64,000 nucleotides of DNA from Corythucha ciliata (lineage: Eukaryota; Arthropoda; Insecta; Hemiptera; Tingidae). This document shows, one piece after another, positions 1 through 10,480 of this stretch (the first letter of the stretch is position 1; every line of letters starts with the position of its first letter). The notes below the pieces were generated by a model. That model was not told the origin of the DNA. It made no database searches and saw only the letters and a program-made list of their open reading frames with translations. Location: positions 13,454,001 through 13,518,000 of the forward strand of contig CM075943.1 of NCBI GenBank assembly GCA_038030265.1, in the 5' to 3' direction. The translations under genes were made by a program, and so were the position numbers.

Positions 1-115
1 CAACTTCAGCAAGATTTAGCGTTTTCAGCTGTGAATCAGCGATTTATCTTTTTTTTCACTGCAAAAAAAGCGCGTTGGTGCCATTTTAGCTACTGATTAG
101 CGTTAATTACCGGAA
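1..115 (-). repeat. Family A 30-bp repeat array (antisense)
   Basis: Degenerate copies of the A monomer read on the minus strand, seen on the plus strand as ATTTAGCG, GTGAATCAGCG and CATTTTAGC phrases about 30 bp apart. The array runs off the left edge of the window. Orientation flips to plus after a short GC-rich interruption. Confidence 0.7.
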
Positions 116-235
116 AGACGTGTTGAAGAAGAGTGCGGGCTGCGGGCAGATGCACATCCATGCCCCGTCCATATAGGCTACGCCCTTGTAATCGAAGCCA
201 AAGTCAAGAGAAAAACTAATTCGGAGCCAAAATTT
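116..235. other. Interruption in A array with mobile-element scrap
   Basis: A GC-richer stretch with a phrase near 158-185 (GGCTACGCCCTTG) that resembles the CAGGGGCGTAGCC-type terminus also seen at 20764, 22655 and 55200. It is probably a fragment of an old DNA transposon; no ends or target duplication are visible. Confidence 0.3.
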
Positions 236-790
236 GAGTGTTTTTTCAATGCTAAATGTGAAGAAATCTCTGATTCGATGAGAAAATTGAGCAAAAAAGG
301 TAATTTTAGAAAATCAAGAAAAAGCGCTATACGTGGCTAAAATTAGCACAAACGCTGTTTCACGGTCAAAGCTGAGAAACACCGTGAATTAAATCGCAGC
401 TAATATTGAGAAAATCACTAATTAGCGCGACAAAAATTAAGAAAACGCTAATTTTCAGTTTGAATCGTAAAAAGTATACTAATTCGCGGCTGAAAATGGA
501 CAAAATCACCGAATCGTGGACAATGTGTATTAAAAGCTCTATTCTACTGCGAGAATTGATAATACGCTAATTCGAAGGTTCTAAAGGCAACTTTGTGGCT
601 GAAATTGTGAAAAAGCGCCAATTGATGGCTATGCACTGCCGCTAATTAGCGGCTACAAGTGATAAAGCGCTAATTGGCGGGTACGGTGTGCCTAAACTTG
701 ATTAATAACGCTAATTCGTGGATAAAACTGTGAAAACATTAATCCCAGGCTTCTGGAGGCAAATTTCGTGCTTAACGCCTCGAGAAACTG
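236..790 (+). repeat. Family A 30-bp repeat array (sense)
   Basis: Tandem degenerate monomers with AATTAGCG and GCGCTAATT cores and GAGAAAA spacers, period about 30 bp. Two variant monomers of the recurring GGTTTCTGGAGGCAACTT type occur near 570-600 and 745-775. Confidence 0.75.
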
Positions 791-799
791 CGACTTGCT

Positions 800-1112
800 A
801 TTTTCTATGAATTTGTTCTCAATGCAGTCATTTTTCTTGAAAACAGCCCCGAAGTGGTGTTTTCTACAATTTTAGCCCAACAATGCACGCTTATTTTTCT
901 GAATTTTATCCGTAAATTTGCGCTTTTTCCTCATTTTGCCTCTGATCAGCGATTTTGATCATATTCAGCCATGAAGTTACCTTCAGAAGCCGCGATTTGG
1001 TGTTTTATTCTTTAAGCCACGAATTTGGCTTGTTTACACACTTCGGCGCTTCTTCTCAATTTCATCGATAAACTAGCGGTTTGACTCAATTTTACCCGTC
1101 GTCATTTTACTT
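800..1112 (-). repeat. Family A 30-bp repeat array (antisense)
   Basis: Antisense A monomers (TTTTTCCTCATTTTGCC, GATCAGCGATTTT, ATTTTAGCC). The antisense form of the long variant monomer lies near 970-1000 (AAGTTACCTTCAGAAGCCGC). The array ends at the first copy of the 46-bp direct repeat. Confidence 0.7.
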
Positions 1113-1301
1113 ATGGAATCCGCAAGCATTTATTGGAATCCGCAACATGACCTATGGGGACAAGTACTAGTACTTTTGAGTAACTATCACGTAAAGTGCT
1201 ATTAAAAGTTACTGGTATGGTATAGCAGTATACGTGTCAATTTGCAGATCTCTATCGTCATTTTACATATGGAATCCGCAAGCTTTTATTGGAATCCGCA
1301 A
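1100..1301. repeat. 46-bp direct repeat pair
   Basis: Two direct copies of a 46-bp sequence at 1100-1145 and 1256-1301 match at 44 of 46 positions. Each copy contains the phrase GGAATCCGCAA twice. They flank about 110 bp containing ACTAGTACTTTTGAGTAAC and AAAAGTTACTGG. This may be a short tandem duplication or the ends of a small element; nothing further can be told. Confidence 0.6.
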
Positions 1302-3660
1302 ATTAGTACGTCCCAGAACAACCGACTTATTATGATGAACTATGATGCTACTCCACAACAAAAGGACCTGTGATAATTGAAACCTGCTCTGTGATAAATA
1401 AAAACCTATCTGTGATAAACCTAACTAATTTTGCATCCAAATAGTGAAAACATAAGACAAAATCAATTGAGCGAGGCGTGTCAATGGACACCCATCACTC
1501 GTCAAGTGCCGCGTGAATTAGATTCAACCAATCTACCAATGTTAGTCGGATCACAGCTCCAATGTGTCCAATGTGGGTGTCGAGAAACCCCACGATGCGT
1601 GGATTCGTCCATTTCTAAATTTTGGTCATTTCCTCCAAAATCGCCCCTTATCTGAGTGATTTTTAGGGTCATTTTCTCTGAGTATTTTGATGTGAGCCGA
1701 TCCCGTGAGTCCTGTAGAGAATTCTCATTTGACCAATGTGCCACCAGCGTCTTAAATTGGTTAAAAGTGAGCGTTTTGCATTATATTATCGATTTTGTCG
1801 ATCTGCATCCTGAGGACTTTTTCCTCCGGATGGCTTCTTCCGGAAGACCTTGAAACACATTCGAATTCTAAAGTGCTTTGGGGTTATTTTAGGGATAAAA
1901 TTTGAAAAAGCAAGGTCTAACGTCACCGTATTAGAACTTCCTGAAGATTAAAATTAGACTTTGAAATCGAATATTGATGCAGAAATGGAGCCAAAATTTA
2001 TGTGCGAAGGTTAGGCGAGGGATGACTGGGAAGGGGTCCAGGAAACCCGCCTGAACCCCACCTTAAGCTTTTCAGACTTTGCCATTGGCTCGACACCACA
2101 GAACCCGATACCATTTAACAGTAACATTAAATTCCCTTATTTTTTCAATGCGTTATCACGTGAATAAAACGTATTTACCGTCAGACCGGTATTTCTGTTA
2201 ATTCTCCCCTCAAGTGCATCTTTGATGCCGTCTGCCCCGGTTTCGTCACGTTAAAATTGAGGCGGACAATTTTTCCTACTACATTATTAGGGAATTATTC
2301 TCGATTTTATGTGCATGACAAGAAACGTATGCAAACAGTTGCACTTTTTAAGTCGCTGGATCCTGTTCTACTAGGAAACTTAATTGAAACGCACAATTTT
2401 TTTAATAGCATGCAGTGCAGGTACGAAAGGTAAATTTGGTGGGAGGGGGACATGTTTAGAAAAACGTTCAAAAAAACACCTCCAGAAACCTTGAACTTTG
2501 AGCAAAGAAAAAGAAGGTTTCTAGTACTTTTAGACAAAGAAGCATGAAGTCTGTTCTGAGAGATAATTTTCCTATCTTTAAAATGTATGACCATACATTT
2601 AAAATTTTAATGGAGCGATGTGAAATCGTGAGTTTCTGCCAAAAAATCAGAATTTCAATGGAAAAAACAAAAATATCTCCTGAACGGTGCAAGATGTTGA
2701 GTCCGGGAAGGTCAACGCAACCCTACCAAAAATTCACCCGGTATATTAAGCGCTTTGTACTGAGGGGGATCGAGGATCGGATTCCTACGACAAAAAACGT
2801 TTAGTGTGGCCGGGACCCAACAAGAAGTGTGTACGTGTCGAATGAGTCGACTGTACTCGAGTCGAATGGAGTCTATCGACTTCATTCGCTTTTTTCGATA
2901 CGGCTTAGTGTGGACGCAGTTAACATGTATCTCAAAACTCCAACTATCTAACTTGGATAAAGCAAATTTCAAATTCGATAATCGAAGCCAAATTAAATTA
3001 CTTTCAAATGGGCTCATAAAATGGAAATAGTAAACACGCATTGGCGAGCAATATTTTACATTTTATTATTAGTGATATTGTTTGATTCCCGAAACAATCA
3101 ACTTTTTGCCCTTTTTCGTGTAAGAAGTTTCACTACTGCTGCTTCCTCGAATTCGAGTTTCTCGAGGTGAAACAATTTTTGGTCTCAGATTTCAAAAATT
3201 CATTTTTTTTAAATTTGATTTTATTAAACAACAAGTAATAAATAAACGTAATAATCAATTTGAAATATTTATGTCGGAAATGAATCTGAAATTTGAATAA
3301 GTAATTCCGTGCTTGGATAATTGGTCCTAAACTGAACTTGACCTCCAACTCCGGCAGTGAGTCTCAGCTGCTGCAGTGACAACAGTCTTTTGTCATTCAT
3401 TTCAACGAGCTGCTAGCTCGAATTTTCATCGTTTCCTAGGAGACTATCATACTTGGCGAATCACGCGTGTGTGTCACAATGCACTTGTGAATAGACTAGT
3501 AGCAAGCAAAGTAAGCTTGCTACTTGCCGAACATTCGGTACTTGGCAAGTATAGCGCATGTGTGTGCCCAGCTTAAGGGGGGGTTTCAGGATGCTTGAAA
3601 ATTGGCCCGCATTTTTCTCAGTCAGTTTTGGGAATTTTTTGGTCATTCTTTTTTCTATTT
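1302..3660. other. No gene recognised; unique or old sequence
   Basis: Short open frames occur on both strands, but none has a recognisable domain, consistent codon use or splice context. A GC-rich phrase at 2802-2817 (TAGTGTGGCCGGGACC) resembles one end of the Harbinger-like MITE at 38724-38905, but no partner end is visible. A 9-bp-arm hairpin (GTAGCAAGC, 7-base loop, GCTTGCTAC) sits near 3500-3525. Confidence 0.4.
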
Positions 3661-3680
3661 TTTTATGAGGACTAGTACTA

Positions 3681-3777
3681 ATGACGAGAGATCTTCTTTT
3701 TTTGATTTTTTTTTTTTAATTTAAATTTTTAATTTTTTCAATTTTGAGTTTATCAAAAAACAAAGATCTCTCGTCAC
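3681..3777. repeat. Inverted repeat with AT-rich loop
   Basis: Left arm at 3681-3706 (begins ATGACGAGAGATCTTC) and right arm at 3752-3777 (ends GATCTCTCGTCACT) are near-perfect reverse complements of about 26 bp. They are separated by about 45 bp of T-rich sequence. It could be a very small non-autonomous element or a foldback; no target duplication is evident. Confidence 0.65.
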
Positions 3778-3779
3778 TG

Positions 3780-4744
3780 CAAAACATCTTCTTGAATTGA
3801 TATACGCTTACCCGAAAACGATCGGATGCTCCAACTCGCCGAAATTTAGGGGCGAATCGGCACCTAAATTTATACAAAAAACCGGGTTATTTCTGACTTC
3901 ATAGTTCTAGTGGAATCCGCTAGAGAGGCCATCACGCTTCGGGCGATAACGCAAATGGAAAGAGCGCCGGCGAAACTTTTTTTTTTCTTCTTCCTCGTCT
4001 TCTTTTTTCCTTCTTTTTTTTTTTACAAACCAGTGTCCCACCTTTTTTATCCTTGCTAATTTCAATGATAGGATTTGGATAGCTTCACGTCTTCGATAGT
4101 TGGCAATAAATGTATTTTAGTGTTCGTCGTCGCATCGCGTCGTGCTTTAAAATACTTTGCTAATATGTAATATGTAATCGGAATGAACAATCTACTCCAA
4201 TAGGAGTGCAGTTGAATCCTTCATTCACCATTGCGAATTTCAAATAGGTGTGCCGTCGTAATCAATTGCTTGTTGGGCACTTGTGCTAGTGATAACGGAC
4301 GGGTGATGTTGAGAGGTATTTCCTCAACCCCTTTCTTGTTATTCTTCGCCAACATTTTGCCTAGGTAGAATTTCCTGAAGAACAAAGTGGGACATGGAAA
4401 GCTTACTCGGATAGATGCAGAAATAATGGTCGATAATTTATTTATGAGGAAAATTGTTGGCGTGGATTACCTACTGGAAGGTATCGAGGAAACTCATCTC
4501 CCTCCCTCTTGAAACGCACGTAAAAATTTAATATGTTTATGTTTAGGGAAAAATTACAATGATAGCATGGTATTTTGAAAATTGAAAACGTGCAATACAT
4601 AATATATGTATGCATTTCATTGGCCGGATATTTCCCTCAGATTCAGGGGCAAATGGTTATAGCGAAAAAGGATTATATTGCCTGTTCCAGTGGCGGCAGA
4701 AGGTGTTAATTCTTGTGGGGTCTCTGAAACTCAGAGTTCATGAG
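3780..4744. other. No gene recognised
   Basis: Mixed-composition sequence with a pyrimidine-rich tract near 3980-4025. No coding, RNA or mobile-element signature was found. Confidence 0.4.
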
Positions 4745-5690
4745 ATTTCGCAAACTGGCTTAAACTGGCAATCTGTGCCCTACAAAAATGGCCAAACTGA
4801 CCATTCGCGCCTTGAAAATGACTAAACCCCACATTCGCATCATAAACATTGCTAAACTGACGATTTGTCCCCTAAAAATTGTCCGAGTTACCATTTCCAC
4901 GCCTTTAAAAATGCCGTATACTTGTACAGACAATTTTTGCCCTTGAAGTAGCCAAACTGGCTATTTACCCCCTAAAATAGGCAAAAATGACTCTTGTATA
5001 TGCAGCCCTTAACTGGCCAAACCGATATCGATAAACTGACAATGCACGCCCTGTAATTAACGCTCAAAAAATGACCGAAAGGATCATTCATGCCCAAAAT
5101 TGACTAGTCGCGCCTCTAAAGTGGCTAAACTAAAGTTACGCACTAAAAGTGGCGTTCGCATCTTGAACATGACTAAACTGTTAATTTGCCTCTCAACTGT
5201 GTAAAATTGTCTAATTTCGACTTGAAAATCGATAAACTGCACGTTTGGACTTTACTAAGCTGACAATTTCGTACCCTGGAAATAGCCAAACTCCCTCAAT
5301 TCACGCTCCAAAAAAGTTGGCCAAAATGCTCTAAAAAAGAAAAACTTTCGACTCGCGCATTAAAATGGCTACATTGACAAGTTGCACCAAAAATGGCAAA
5401 CTGGCCATTCGCACCCTGGAAATAACTTGACCGTCTGTTCGCGTCTTAGAAATGGCAAAACGGATAATTTGCTCGTTTTAACTCGCCACACTGGCTCACG
5501 CCCTGAAAGTGGCAAAATGGAAATCCACGCTGTATGAATGTTTTAACTGGCCATGATATTCGCTCAGTAAAAATAGTTGAACCGACTATCCGCGCCCAAA
5601 AAGTGACAAAAATGCGGATATTCGTGCTCTTAAAATGATATATTGCATTTTCACGCCCTGTATACATCTATACGTTAAAGTGACCGTTTT
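4745..5690 (+). repeat. Family B 30-bp repeat array (sense)
   Basis: Degenerate monomers with the phrases AAACTGACCATTCGCGCC, TGAAAATGGC and CTAAACTGAC recur about every 30 bp, for example around 4790, 4840, 5400 and 5590. The GCGCC core often appears as CACGCC or TGCCC. Any open frames here follow the repeat and are not genes. Confidence 0.8.
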
Positions 5691-5744
5691 TATTCCCTGG
5701 CATTTCTGATAAATTGAAATTCCCTGACTTTTCTATAGTTTCAG

Positions 5745-5881
5745 AGGGACTATTCTCTAACAGGAAAGCAATATGTTTTGCAAAGCAATTTGTCTATTTC
5801 ATTAATTTTATTCAAACAAATGAATGAGATACAAACATTGCTACGAAAAACATATTGCTTTTTTGTTGGAGAATAGGCCCC
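5745..5881. mobile_element. 137-bp MITE, copy 1 (CAG target duplication)
   Basis: Non-autonomous inverted-repeat element. The left end, GGACTATTCTCTAAC, is the reverse complement of GTTGGAGAATAGGCC at the right end. Inside the ends, the phrase AAGCAATATGTTT is mirrored as AAACATATTGCTT. CAG flanks both sides (5742-5744 and 5882-5884). A second copy of identical length lies at 43752-43888. Both have a middle containing GTCTATTTCATT. It carries no coding capacity. A 3-bp duplication would suit Harbinger-like superfamilies, but a CAG site is not the usual TWA, so the class is uncertain. Confidence 0.8.
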
Positions 5882-5884
5882 CAG

Positions 5885-6790
5885 AAAGTTTTCCGAAAAT
5901 TTCCGGTCTGTATAGACACCTGGCTTCCAGTGATACCCAGGGGATAACCTCTCCCACCCCAAATCAAACAATATTCACTTTCAGGGTGTCTATAGCTTCC
6001 CCAGAACAAAATTCCCCGACTTTTCCCTGACGCATAAAAAATGTTCGTGGTTATCGAAATAATTATAAATAAATGAGAAAAGGGCAAAATCATATAGCTT
6101 TCGGACCGTCGAACCTCACAAAAATATCTTCTCAACCTTCCAAGTTCCAACAATTTATTCATAATTTATAATCTCGCTCCATCTATGAGCAAAATACGAG
6201 ATGAAACGAAAAATAAAACATATATTTGAGCTAATAATCGATTTATAGCATTGGTATGAAAAAACATAAAATTCAGGGGCCTTATTCTTGAACGCCATGG
6301 CAACACTAGTTTCGATTGCATTATTGCTTTGTTGAGGATGCATCATTGCCTAGTCGAAGTCTTGAAATTTGCAGTATTGCTTTGGGCACCATTTTCCTAA
6401 GGTAATATTGTCTTTTTGTATTTTTTTGAAACACTCCCAGCCGGTGTTTCCATTTTTGTCGATTCGATCACAACATTGCCTTCTCTGTTGTCATGGGAAA
6501 CTCGAGAGTTTTGTTTTTTACAAGAAGGAATTTATTTTTCACAGTTAAGCTTTGTTGTCAACCGAAAAATGGGTTGCCAGTGACCTGAATCAGCGACATG
6601 CCCACGAGAAACGCTCAGTAAGATGTGTGGGGAGGCAAGGAAGGGCTAAATGCCACAATTACGCTCACCAGCATTTCTCAGATGGGTTGGGCAATGAAGT
6701 CGAAGTGTCGAAGTTTAAAAGTTGTCCTTGTTGTGCATAAAAGTGGATGTAATTTAGGTCCGAGTGTTCTTCTACCAGAATCCCGGGACT
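5885..6790. other. No gene; old repeat fragment around MITE copy 1
   Basis: The phrase CAGGGTGTCTATAG at 5984-5997, followed by TTCCCCGACTTTTCCCTGAC, looks like the terminus of an old dispersed repeat. A similar TTCCCTGACTTTTC phrase at 5720-5735, just left of the MITE, suggests the MITE landed in a repeat of that type. From about 6040 to 6790 nothing is recognised. A phrase near 6275 (AGGGGCCTTATTCTTGAAC) faintly resembles the 137-bp MITE end. Confidence 0.4.
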
Positions 6791-6797
6791 AGCCTAA

Positions 6798-6920
6798 GGT
6801 CCTTTACACATCAGGAAAAAAAAGTCGCCCATGTGCGGCGTCGGACTGTTGCAGTAAAAATACATAGAACTCTATGGGGCCTTTCACATTTGGCGCCGAC
6901 GCTGGAGACGTCTCACCCCC
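6798..6920 (-). mobile_element. Partial Harbinger-like MITE related to 38724-38905
   Basis: The stretch read in reverse (near 6835-6895) shares the phrases GGCCCCATAGAGTTCT, TTTTTAC and GTCCGACGC with the interior of the complete MITE at 38724-38905. A possible end, GGTCC, follows TAA at 6795-6797, as expected for a TAA target site. The other terminus is not visible, so this copy is probably truncated or badly decayed. Confidence 0.55.
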
Positions 6921-6924
6921 GAAA

Positions 6925-7254
6925 AAATATCCGCTGGCACGAGCGATAGGTGTTTTTTTTTTTTTTTTTAGGCTTCGAAAGGGGCTAATTCAACGTCGAC
7001 AACGAGATATTCTTGCCCCATGTGGGCGCTTAGAAGGACAATAATGTGCTCTGCTGCTGTAGTCAAAAACTCTCATTTTAACAAAGAATTTCTAAATATA
7101 GCTCTAACTTTGGAGATTTTTTAAAAAATTCACAACAGAAAGGAATCCCCGCGGTTATTTTATTGCATCGATTCCAGTATTGCTAACAAATGGTATTCTT
7201 GAAACACTGAAGCACTCTGCAGCCCAGACAACATTGCTTTCACTTCTTTCAAAG
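6925..7254. other. No feature recognised
   Basis: Includes a run of about 17 T at 6953-6970. Nothing else was identified. Confidence 0.35.
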
Positions 7255-7560
7255 CGCTCGCGAGAGAAAAAGCGCTCATTTAAAGCTAGAATTGAGAAAA
7301 CACAATAAATGATTTCTGGAGACAACGCCTTGTGGCTGAAATTGAGAAAAGGCGCTCATTCGGGGCTAAAATTGAGGCAAAGATTCATTGCTATTATGTG
7401 AATATCAGCCCATTCGCTGCTAATGTGGAGAAATAGCGCTAATTTACTGCTAAAATTGAAGGAAAGTGCAAATTCGAGGCCAAATGCGAATAAATCTATT
7501 AATTCACTGCTCAAAAAGAAAAAGCAGCGCTAATTCGTGCTGAAGAAGAAGAAGAACGGT
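7255..7560 (+). repeat. Family A 30-bp repeat array (sense)
   Basis: Monomers such as GCGCTCATTTAAAGCTAG and AAATTGAGAAAAGGCGC, with a period of about 30 bp. The GGAGACAACGCC form of the long variant monomer lies near 7315-7345. Confidence 0.75.
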
Positions 7561-8190
7561 CGGTGAAGAAACCGACCAACCGAAAATTGAAAAATATTTT
7601 GTTCGTTATTTGCCGAGAGCCGCATGTGTGGAGCCGGCTCAACATCCTTGGGAATATCCCATGAGGGCAATCTGAGAATATTCCCAGAGGGCACTCGGGG
7701 AATATTCACAGGAATACCCTGACCGGGGGGGGGGGGGGTTTCCATCATCCAATGGAAACCCAGACGTTTTGATTACAGAATTTAAATTTTTATTTGCTGG
7801 ATCAAGTGAGTCTGAGGGAAATTTTTATTTTCTTGGCACGCGGAAGGGCCGAGGAGGAGCAGTTATTTGGTCAGAACTTTCTCATGGTCGGAACATCGGA
7901 TCCTTGCCCTTGCAGTAGCAGCATCTGTCTACCAAGAGATAGAAAAAATGAAAATAATAGGTAGGGATTTGTTGTTACTTTCCTAATAAATGCGACAGAT
8001 TTTTTGGCTCGGAGATATTTTCCGCCATATCGGAGAACGGGTCCTGGAGACTCGTGGCAAAAACCGGAGATCTGGCAACCTCATGTCAACATTGCATATT
8101 ATGTCTTGATTTCGAATCCCCTAAGGATTTTAAAAATATTCATGGAGTATCTATAATAGTATATTGTACACCTAGGCATGAAAGGCATAC
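7561..8190. other. No gene recognised
   Basis: Contains a tandem-like pair of GAATATTCCC and GGAATATTCAC phrases near 7675-7715, followed by a run of 12 G. A minus-strand open frame here is proline-rich because of that composition and does not look like a gene. Confidence 0.35.
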
Positions 8191-8195
8191 TTTCC

Positions 8196-8252
8196 CGGGC
8201 CGAGAAAAAAAGTGGCCAGCCGAGACGTAGTCGAGGCTGACCATTTTTTGAG
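8196..8252. repeat. Foldback hairpin of about 57 bp
   Basis: The left half begins GGGCCGAGAAAAAAAGTGGCC and the right half ends ATTTTTTGAGGCCC; the arms are near reverse complements around a tiny GTA loop. Its G+C ends and A-run resemble the ends of the Harbinger-like MITE at 38724. It may be a collapsed relative, but that is inference. Confidence 0.55.
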
Positions 8253-8254
8253 GC

Positions 8255-8830
8255 CCAGAATACGCCTTTCTGCCGAGGTGCACACATGATTTTTTTTCCT
8301 ACGCAAGATAGGACAAAATTAATAAATTATAGATCGACAAGTTTCTTATGGACCAAAAGAAGTGGTGAATTCATTTAACATTCTAAACATGTGTTCCTAG
8401 AACACATGTCTGAAAATTTGGGCCCTCAGGGTCCATTAGAAAATTGTCAAGTTATAGCATTCAGTATAAAACTGGAAGATGGAATAAAAAGAAAACGTTT
8501 GCCCATCCGTATTTGACAAAATACAAAATAAAAGTGCATCTAGACAAACGACAACGCCTCTGTGAGTGGGAACGGCATCGGTCGGTGAGGAGGAGTGAGG
8601 AGAGATGCGTTGCGTGGCAACGAGAAGAAACCCTGCAGGAATAGAACACAAAATGCGATAGCCATCCGAAGCGCATCTTGGTGGCAAATTTTGGCAAAAA
8701 TTTTCATGCCTAGACATGAAAATCGTATTTTCATGACAGTTGCGAGTCATGAAAGCACGCGTATCGGGTAGGATAAAAATTAATATTAGGAAGCTTACAT
8801 TTTGTGTTTGAAAAAGTGCACTCCTTTTTC
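8255..8830. other. No gene recognised; two small hairpins
   Basis: Perfect short hairpins occur at 8387-8409 (ACATGTGTTC, 3-base loop, GAACACATGT) and near 8716-8736 (CATGAAAAT, 3-base loop, ATTTTCATG). A 142-codon minus-strand open frame spans 8436-8864. It shows no recognisable domain and ends inside the hAT-like MITE, so it is probably chance. Confidence 0.35.
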
Positions 8831-8838
8831 CGAGTCTC

Positions 8839-9262
8839 CAGTGGCGGATCCAGCATTTTATCAAAGGGAAGGGGATTCGAAGAAAAAGTCTTCACCTCCC
8901 TGGAAAGAGGGGGGTGGGGGAATATTTCACACCACCACTACCACAATTGAAAAAGAAAGATACGTATAGGAGCCACTTTTCCTGGTTTTTCGGGTTCCTT
9001 TTCTCGGAAGAATGAAATCAAAATCTTTGGCGGGAGGGGGAGGTCCTTTACCCACCCTGAGTTTCTTATGAATTTTCACGCTGCTTTTGTAGTGCTTATA
9101 GTGATGTGATAACTGTCGATTCGCTCTATCACATTTAATTTACTAATGTTATTCATTTTCTTACCTCTACTTTTCTTTTTTTGTAGTTATTTCTTATTTT
9201 TATTATTATTCTGACCTTAAGGGGGGGGGGTTCGAACCCCCTCCCCCCAGGATCCGCCACTG
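8839..9262. mobile_element. 424-bp hAT-like non-autonomous transposon
   Basis: The ends are CAGTGGCGGATCC at 8839 and GGATCCGCCACTG ending at 9262, a perfect 13-bp terminal inverted repeat. They are flanked by a perfect 8-bp target duplication CGAGTCTC (8831-8838 and 9263-9270). An 8-bp duplication and CAG-type ends are characteristic of the hAT superfamily. The interior carries short G/C-rich tracts (GGGGGTGGGGG near 8912, the run of 10 G near 9222) and no transposase. It needs an autonomous partner to move. The intact duplication suggests a fairly recent insertion. Confidence 0.93.
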
Positions 9263-9270
9263 CGAGTCTC

Positions 9271-9815
9271 ACTGTAAGCGAAATGAAATGAAAAAGGGTG
9301 GCCTTCAGAATTGAGCGTTGCCGGATTTTTACTCGATGCCTAGCGTGTGGAACTTTTCGCGTGTCCTTCTTGGTTCTTGACAAAAAAAAAAAGAAGAAGA
9401 CGGAGAGAAGAGAGACCCCTTCGGCCCCTTTCCTTTGTCACCGTTTCCCGACATTACCCTCGTACTTCAAGGGAATTCCGCAGCGCGCCACCGTCAACTA
9501 CGGCCTCTCGATTTTCTGAACCCCCCCCCCCCCTTAAGCTACTGGATCATTTAGCAACTCTAATCCCGGACACGCAATTCGGCTTTTGACGTTCACTATC
9601 CTGCCCGAAGCAACTTCAGAATAATCGACCAAATCCACGAGACTTACGAAAACAAGAAAGTGTGCCTTTCAGACAGAAGAGGCCCCAAAATGGATCCCTG
9701 ATCTACACCCACCCGAAGGGAACGCCAACCAGAGTATCGGTTATCGACTGTTACACATTGCTGCCGTCACGAAGGTACGACTCAACGAGGGAACACGCCT
9801 TACCAAAGCCGCTTC
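9271..9815. other. No gene recognised
   Basis: Contains a purine tract near 9380-9415 and a run of 14 C near 9522. The stretch 9590-9800 has more even composition and short open frames, but stops interrupt it and I recognise no family. Confidence 0.35.
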
Positions 9816-9823
9816 CTATAAGC

Positions 9824-10135
9824 TAGAGATGGGCGTTGTCGTTATTTTTCGTATACGTTCGTTGACGAAAAATAACTGTTACGAAATAACCGTTGAAAAT
9901 TAACTGGTTGGTCGGTTTTGTTTCGTTCCCACTATGGACAACCGTTTTTCTCCCGCAACTGTTGAAAGTGTTAACTCGTTGATAGATATCGCCATCTCCG
10001 AGCGTTGAGAAGAAACTGGTTGAATTGACCAGTCATTTTTCAACGGTTATTTTTTAACTTGATTAACTGGTCGTTAGTTATTTTATTGTTAACTGTTACG
10101 CCATAACAGTTAACCGTTATTTAACCCACCTCTTA
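9824..10135. mobile_element. 312-bp hAT-like MITE with GTTATTT-rich interior
   Basis: The left end TAGAGATGGG and right end CCCACCTCTTA are inverted repeats with imperfections. Imperfect 8-bp flanks CTATAAGC (9816-9823) and GTAAAAGC (10136-10143) match at 6 of 8. The interior is full of self-complementary GTTATTT/AAATAAC and GTTAACTGG phrases, so much of it can fold. No open frame is present. The assignment to hAT rests on the AGAGATGGG-type end and the 8-bp flanks. Confidence 0.65.
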
Positions 10136-10149
10136 GTAAAAGCTCACAA

Positions 10150-10480
10150 CATTGCCCAACAAGGCTCGGATATTGACGTGGATAACGTTATAATGTTGAT
10201 ACCATTAGCATGTAATATCATTATCGTCGTTGGTATTATCAACATTGAGTTCCGGACATCGGGGCTAACTTTTTTATATATGTATAGGTTACACAAGGGT
10301 TACCTTATCACGATTTGCTTAGGATTGCATGTAACGGGGGACGGGAGGTAGATAACAGTCCATCTAAATATAACCTATTTAGCCCCGATGTCGGCCTCCC
10401 ATCAACATTAACCAAAACTGCTGGATAATGACGTTAATAACCGGTTTATATCGACAACAACAGAAATGGTGCGAATTCGT
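10150..10480. repeat. Family F degenerate repeat (GTTAATAACC / AATGTTGAT)
   Basis: Phrases such as GACGTGGATAACG, ATAATGTTGATACC, GACGTTAATAACCGG and TATCGACAAC repeat loosely. The same family reappears at 50560-50880. The MULE-like MITE at 10247-10400 is inserted in this block. Confidence 0.5.
10247..10400. mobile_element. 154-bp Mutator-like (MULE) MITE
   Basis: The terminal repeats share GACATCGGGGCTAA (10255-10268, mirrored at 10380-10393); 17 of the outer 22 positions match. The element is flanked by a perfect 9-bp direct duplication ATCAACATT (10238-10246 and 10401-10409). A 9-bp duplication and G-starting ends fit the Mutator superfamily. The surrounding family F repeat contains similar ATCAACATT phrases, so part of the apparent duplication could pre-date the insertion. 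No coding capacity. Confidence 0.75.

Noticed and set aside
2800..2935. Possible MITE between TAGTGTGGCCGGGACC and TTAGTGTGGACGC.
   Set aside because: The two phrases are in the same orientation, not inverted, so they are not a terminal pair. At most one is a lone transposon end.
5909..5997. Element bounded by TATAGACACCTGG and CAGGGTGTCTATAG.
   Set aside because: The ends point outwards in the wrong order for one element. More likely these are edges of older repeats on either side.
8436..8864. 142-codon minus-strand open frame.
   Set aside because: It begins inside the hAT-like MITE, contains two hairpins in its body and resembles no family.
9228..9245. GGTTCGAACCCC phrase as a tRNA T-arm.
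   Set aside because: It is inside the hAT-like MITE and lacks acceptor, D and anticodon stems.
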